From an uncultured Bacteroidota bacterium (GTDB taxonomy: Bacteria; Bacteroidota; Bacteroidia; Chitinophagales; Chitinophagaceae), in assembly GCA_946479535.1 (NCBI GenBank), contig CAMLGP010000183.1, forward strand, positions 1-6,302: a stretch of 6,302 nt of DNA. The letters are read 5' to 3'. The translations under genes were made by a program, and so were the position numbers. Shown piece by piece: positions 5,366-6,302 of the stretch. Position 1 is the first letter of the stretch, and every line of letters begins with the position of its first letter. The notes under the pieces are model-generated. The model did no database searches. It saw nothing but the letters and a program-made list of their open reading frames with translations, and had not been told where the DNA came from.

Positions 5366-6235
5366 TTATGCCACCATGGCCGCTCCCTGTTTGAGAGAAG
5401 CAGGCGTGATTCCGAAACGCTGGCGGAAAGCGCGACTAAAATGTGAAGGGCTCTCAAATCCACTTTCAAAAGCAGCTTCACTTACAGTTTTGCCCAAATA
5501 ATCCAGGAGATAATACGAATGCTTCAATCTTTTTTCCATCAGCCATTTTCCCGGTGAGGTTGAGAATAATTTTTGGAAATCCCTCTTAAATGCAGACAGG
5601 CTTCGTGAGCTAAGTCTGGCAAATTCTTCCAGCTTCAGGTTAAAGGAGAAATTATTTTCCATCACTCTTTCCAGGGAAACCATTTGGGGCTCCTGCAATA
5701 AAGTAGAAAAATAGGAAAGCAATTCTTTATTGGCAGGGTTACCAGCGATGGTAAGAATGATCTCACGGAACTTTAGGTCAATCAATGATTGATCAGGATG
5801 ATGACCTGCTTCAAAATGCGGCATCATGGAATGGAAAAAGGCACGCACGGCTCCGCTATTATCGATGGGAATGATGGGATCAAAATTCTTCCCTGATCTG
5901 TGAATAGGAGTGGCCCTCATCTTCAGCACTTCGCAGATAAATTCATCTGTCACAAAAAATAATACCAGGCAAAACCGGCTATCGAAGAATTGCTCTACAA
6001 TGTTTGCTCCTTTCTTCACCAGCACACAGCTACCTTCTTTCAGGTCATAAGAACCATGTGTGGTATGCCAGATCTTCCGCCCTTCCATTACATAAACGAT
6101 GTAATTGTGCTCACTCCAAACGCCAACCTGTTTATCCTCCAGTGGACAATTGTAGATGGTGATCAGTGAGTCGCCGCAATTCAGCTGGCGATAATGATCA
6201 GGAAGGTTTGTTATTTGGGAATAGAGGTTGAGCAA
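5366..6235 (-). CDS. AraC-family transcriptional regulator with N-terminal cupin-like domain
   Basis: A 289-residue DNA-binding regulator. The N-terminal part (about 1-105) looks like a cupin-type sensing domain, with beta-strand segments around IVYVMEGRKIWHT (46-58), LKEGSCVLVKKGANIVEQFF (65-84) and CLVLFFVTDEFI (89-100). The C-terminal part has the two AraC helix-turn-helices: one around LKLEEFARLSSRSLSAFKRD (200-219), the second in VSEAAFESGFESPSHFSRAF (251-270), ending RQRFGITPASLKQG. The order and spacing recall the ExsA group of AraC proteins, but the ligand or partner is unknown. The best start is TTG at 6235: there is no ATG before Met50, which would cut into the sensing domain, and a -7 box lies just upstream. 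The frame stays open to the window edge without another start codon. Being convergent to mqnBD, it is not in their operon; no target is evident. Confidence 0.9.
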   Translation of the reverse strand: MLNLYSQITNLPDHYRQLNCGDSLITIYNCPLEDKQVGVWSEHNYIVYVMEGRKIWHTTHGSYDLKEGSCVLVKKGANIVEQFFDSRFCLVLFFVTDEFICEVLKMRATPIHRSGKNFDPIIPIDNSGAVRAFFHSMMPHFEAGHHPDQSLIDLKFREIILTIAGNPANKELLSYFSTLLQEPQMVSLERVMENNFSFNLKLEEFARLSSRSLSAFKRDFQKLFSTSPGKWLMEKRLKHSYYLLDYLGKTVSEAAFESGFESPSHFSRAFRQRFGITPASLKQGAAMVA

Positions 6236-6252
6236 ATGGCAAATTTGAGAAA

Positions 6253-6260
6253 CAAAAATA
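6253..6260 (-). promoter_or_regulatory. Bacteroidota -7 promoter box for the AraC-family gene
   Basis: The minus strand reads TATTTTTG, an exact TAnnTTTG match, ending 17 bases before the TTG start at 6235. This supports that unusual start codon over an internal ATG. No clear -33 element is seen in the remaining upstream bases. Short inverted pairs between 6267 and 6288 (for example CGGT/ACCG) are too weak to call an operator. Confidence 0.45.
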
Positions 6261-6302
6261 GATGTACACCCTACACGGTGACATACCGCAAATGCAGTAT
6301 TT

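Noticed and set aside
5296..5481. Minus-strand open frame across the mqnD/AraC junction
   Set aside because: Overlaps two convincing genes in another frame and has no supporting motif.

Overview
The window looks like ordinary chromosome from a Bacteroidota bacterium, most likely of the Chitinophagales/Chitinophagaceae type. The grounds are exact TAnnTTTG (-7) promoter boxes before three genes, few good Shine-Dalgarno sites, palindromic CCCGAT/ATCGGG repeats, protein sequences that read like that group, and menaquinone made by the futalosine route. The lineage is a judgement from recalled family sequences; no search was run. There are no mobile elements, rRNA, tRNA or CRISPR arrays.

Layout from left to right. 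Positions 1-552 (+) hold the C-terminal half of a PLP-dependent methionine gamma-lyase/cystathionine gamma-synthase-type enzyme cut by the window edge. Positions 634-1098 (+) encode a GNAT acetyltransferase resembling diamine (spermidine/spermine) N-acetyltransferases; its last codons lie inside a palindromic repeat. A second palindrome at 1103-1122 separates it from the convergent fabD (1128-2018, -), malonyl-CoA:ACP transacylase. Upstream of fabD on the minus strand is a pterin block: two tandem 6-pyruvoyl-/6-carboxytetrahydropterin synthase paralogues (3194-3610, then 2770-3183), followed by folE (2143-2745), GTP cyclohydrolase I. FolE makes dihydroneopterin triphosphate, the substrate of the two synthases, so this block is a small pathway module.

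A 248-base divergent intergenic region (3611-3858) carries a promoter box for each direction and a cluster of GTTCGTG/CACGAAC half-sites, including a strong hairpin and an imperfect 22-23 nt tandem repeat. To its right, mqnB (3859-4506) and mqnD (4514-5362) form a tight two-gene operon of the futalosine menaquinone pathway: futalosine hydrolase and 1,4-dihydroxy-6-naphthoate synthase. Only 3 bases after mqnD, a convergent AraC-family regulator ends (5366-6235, -). It starts at a TTG codon with a promoter box just upstream.

I see no clearly new multi-gene system. The points most worth a second look are the tandem pterin synthases that both carry the animal-type C-x5-HGH active-site spacing, the acetyltransferase whose C-terminus is written by a repeat palindrome, and the repeat cluster between queD and mqnB.
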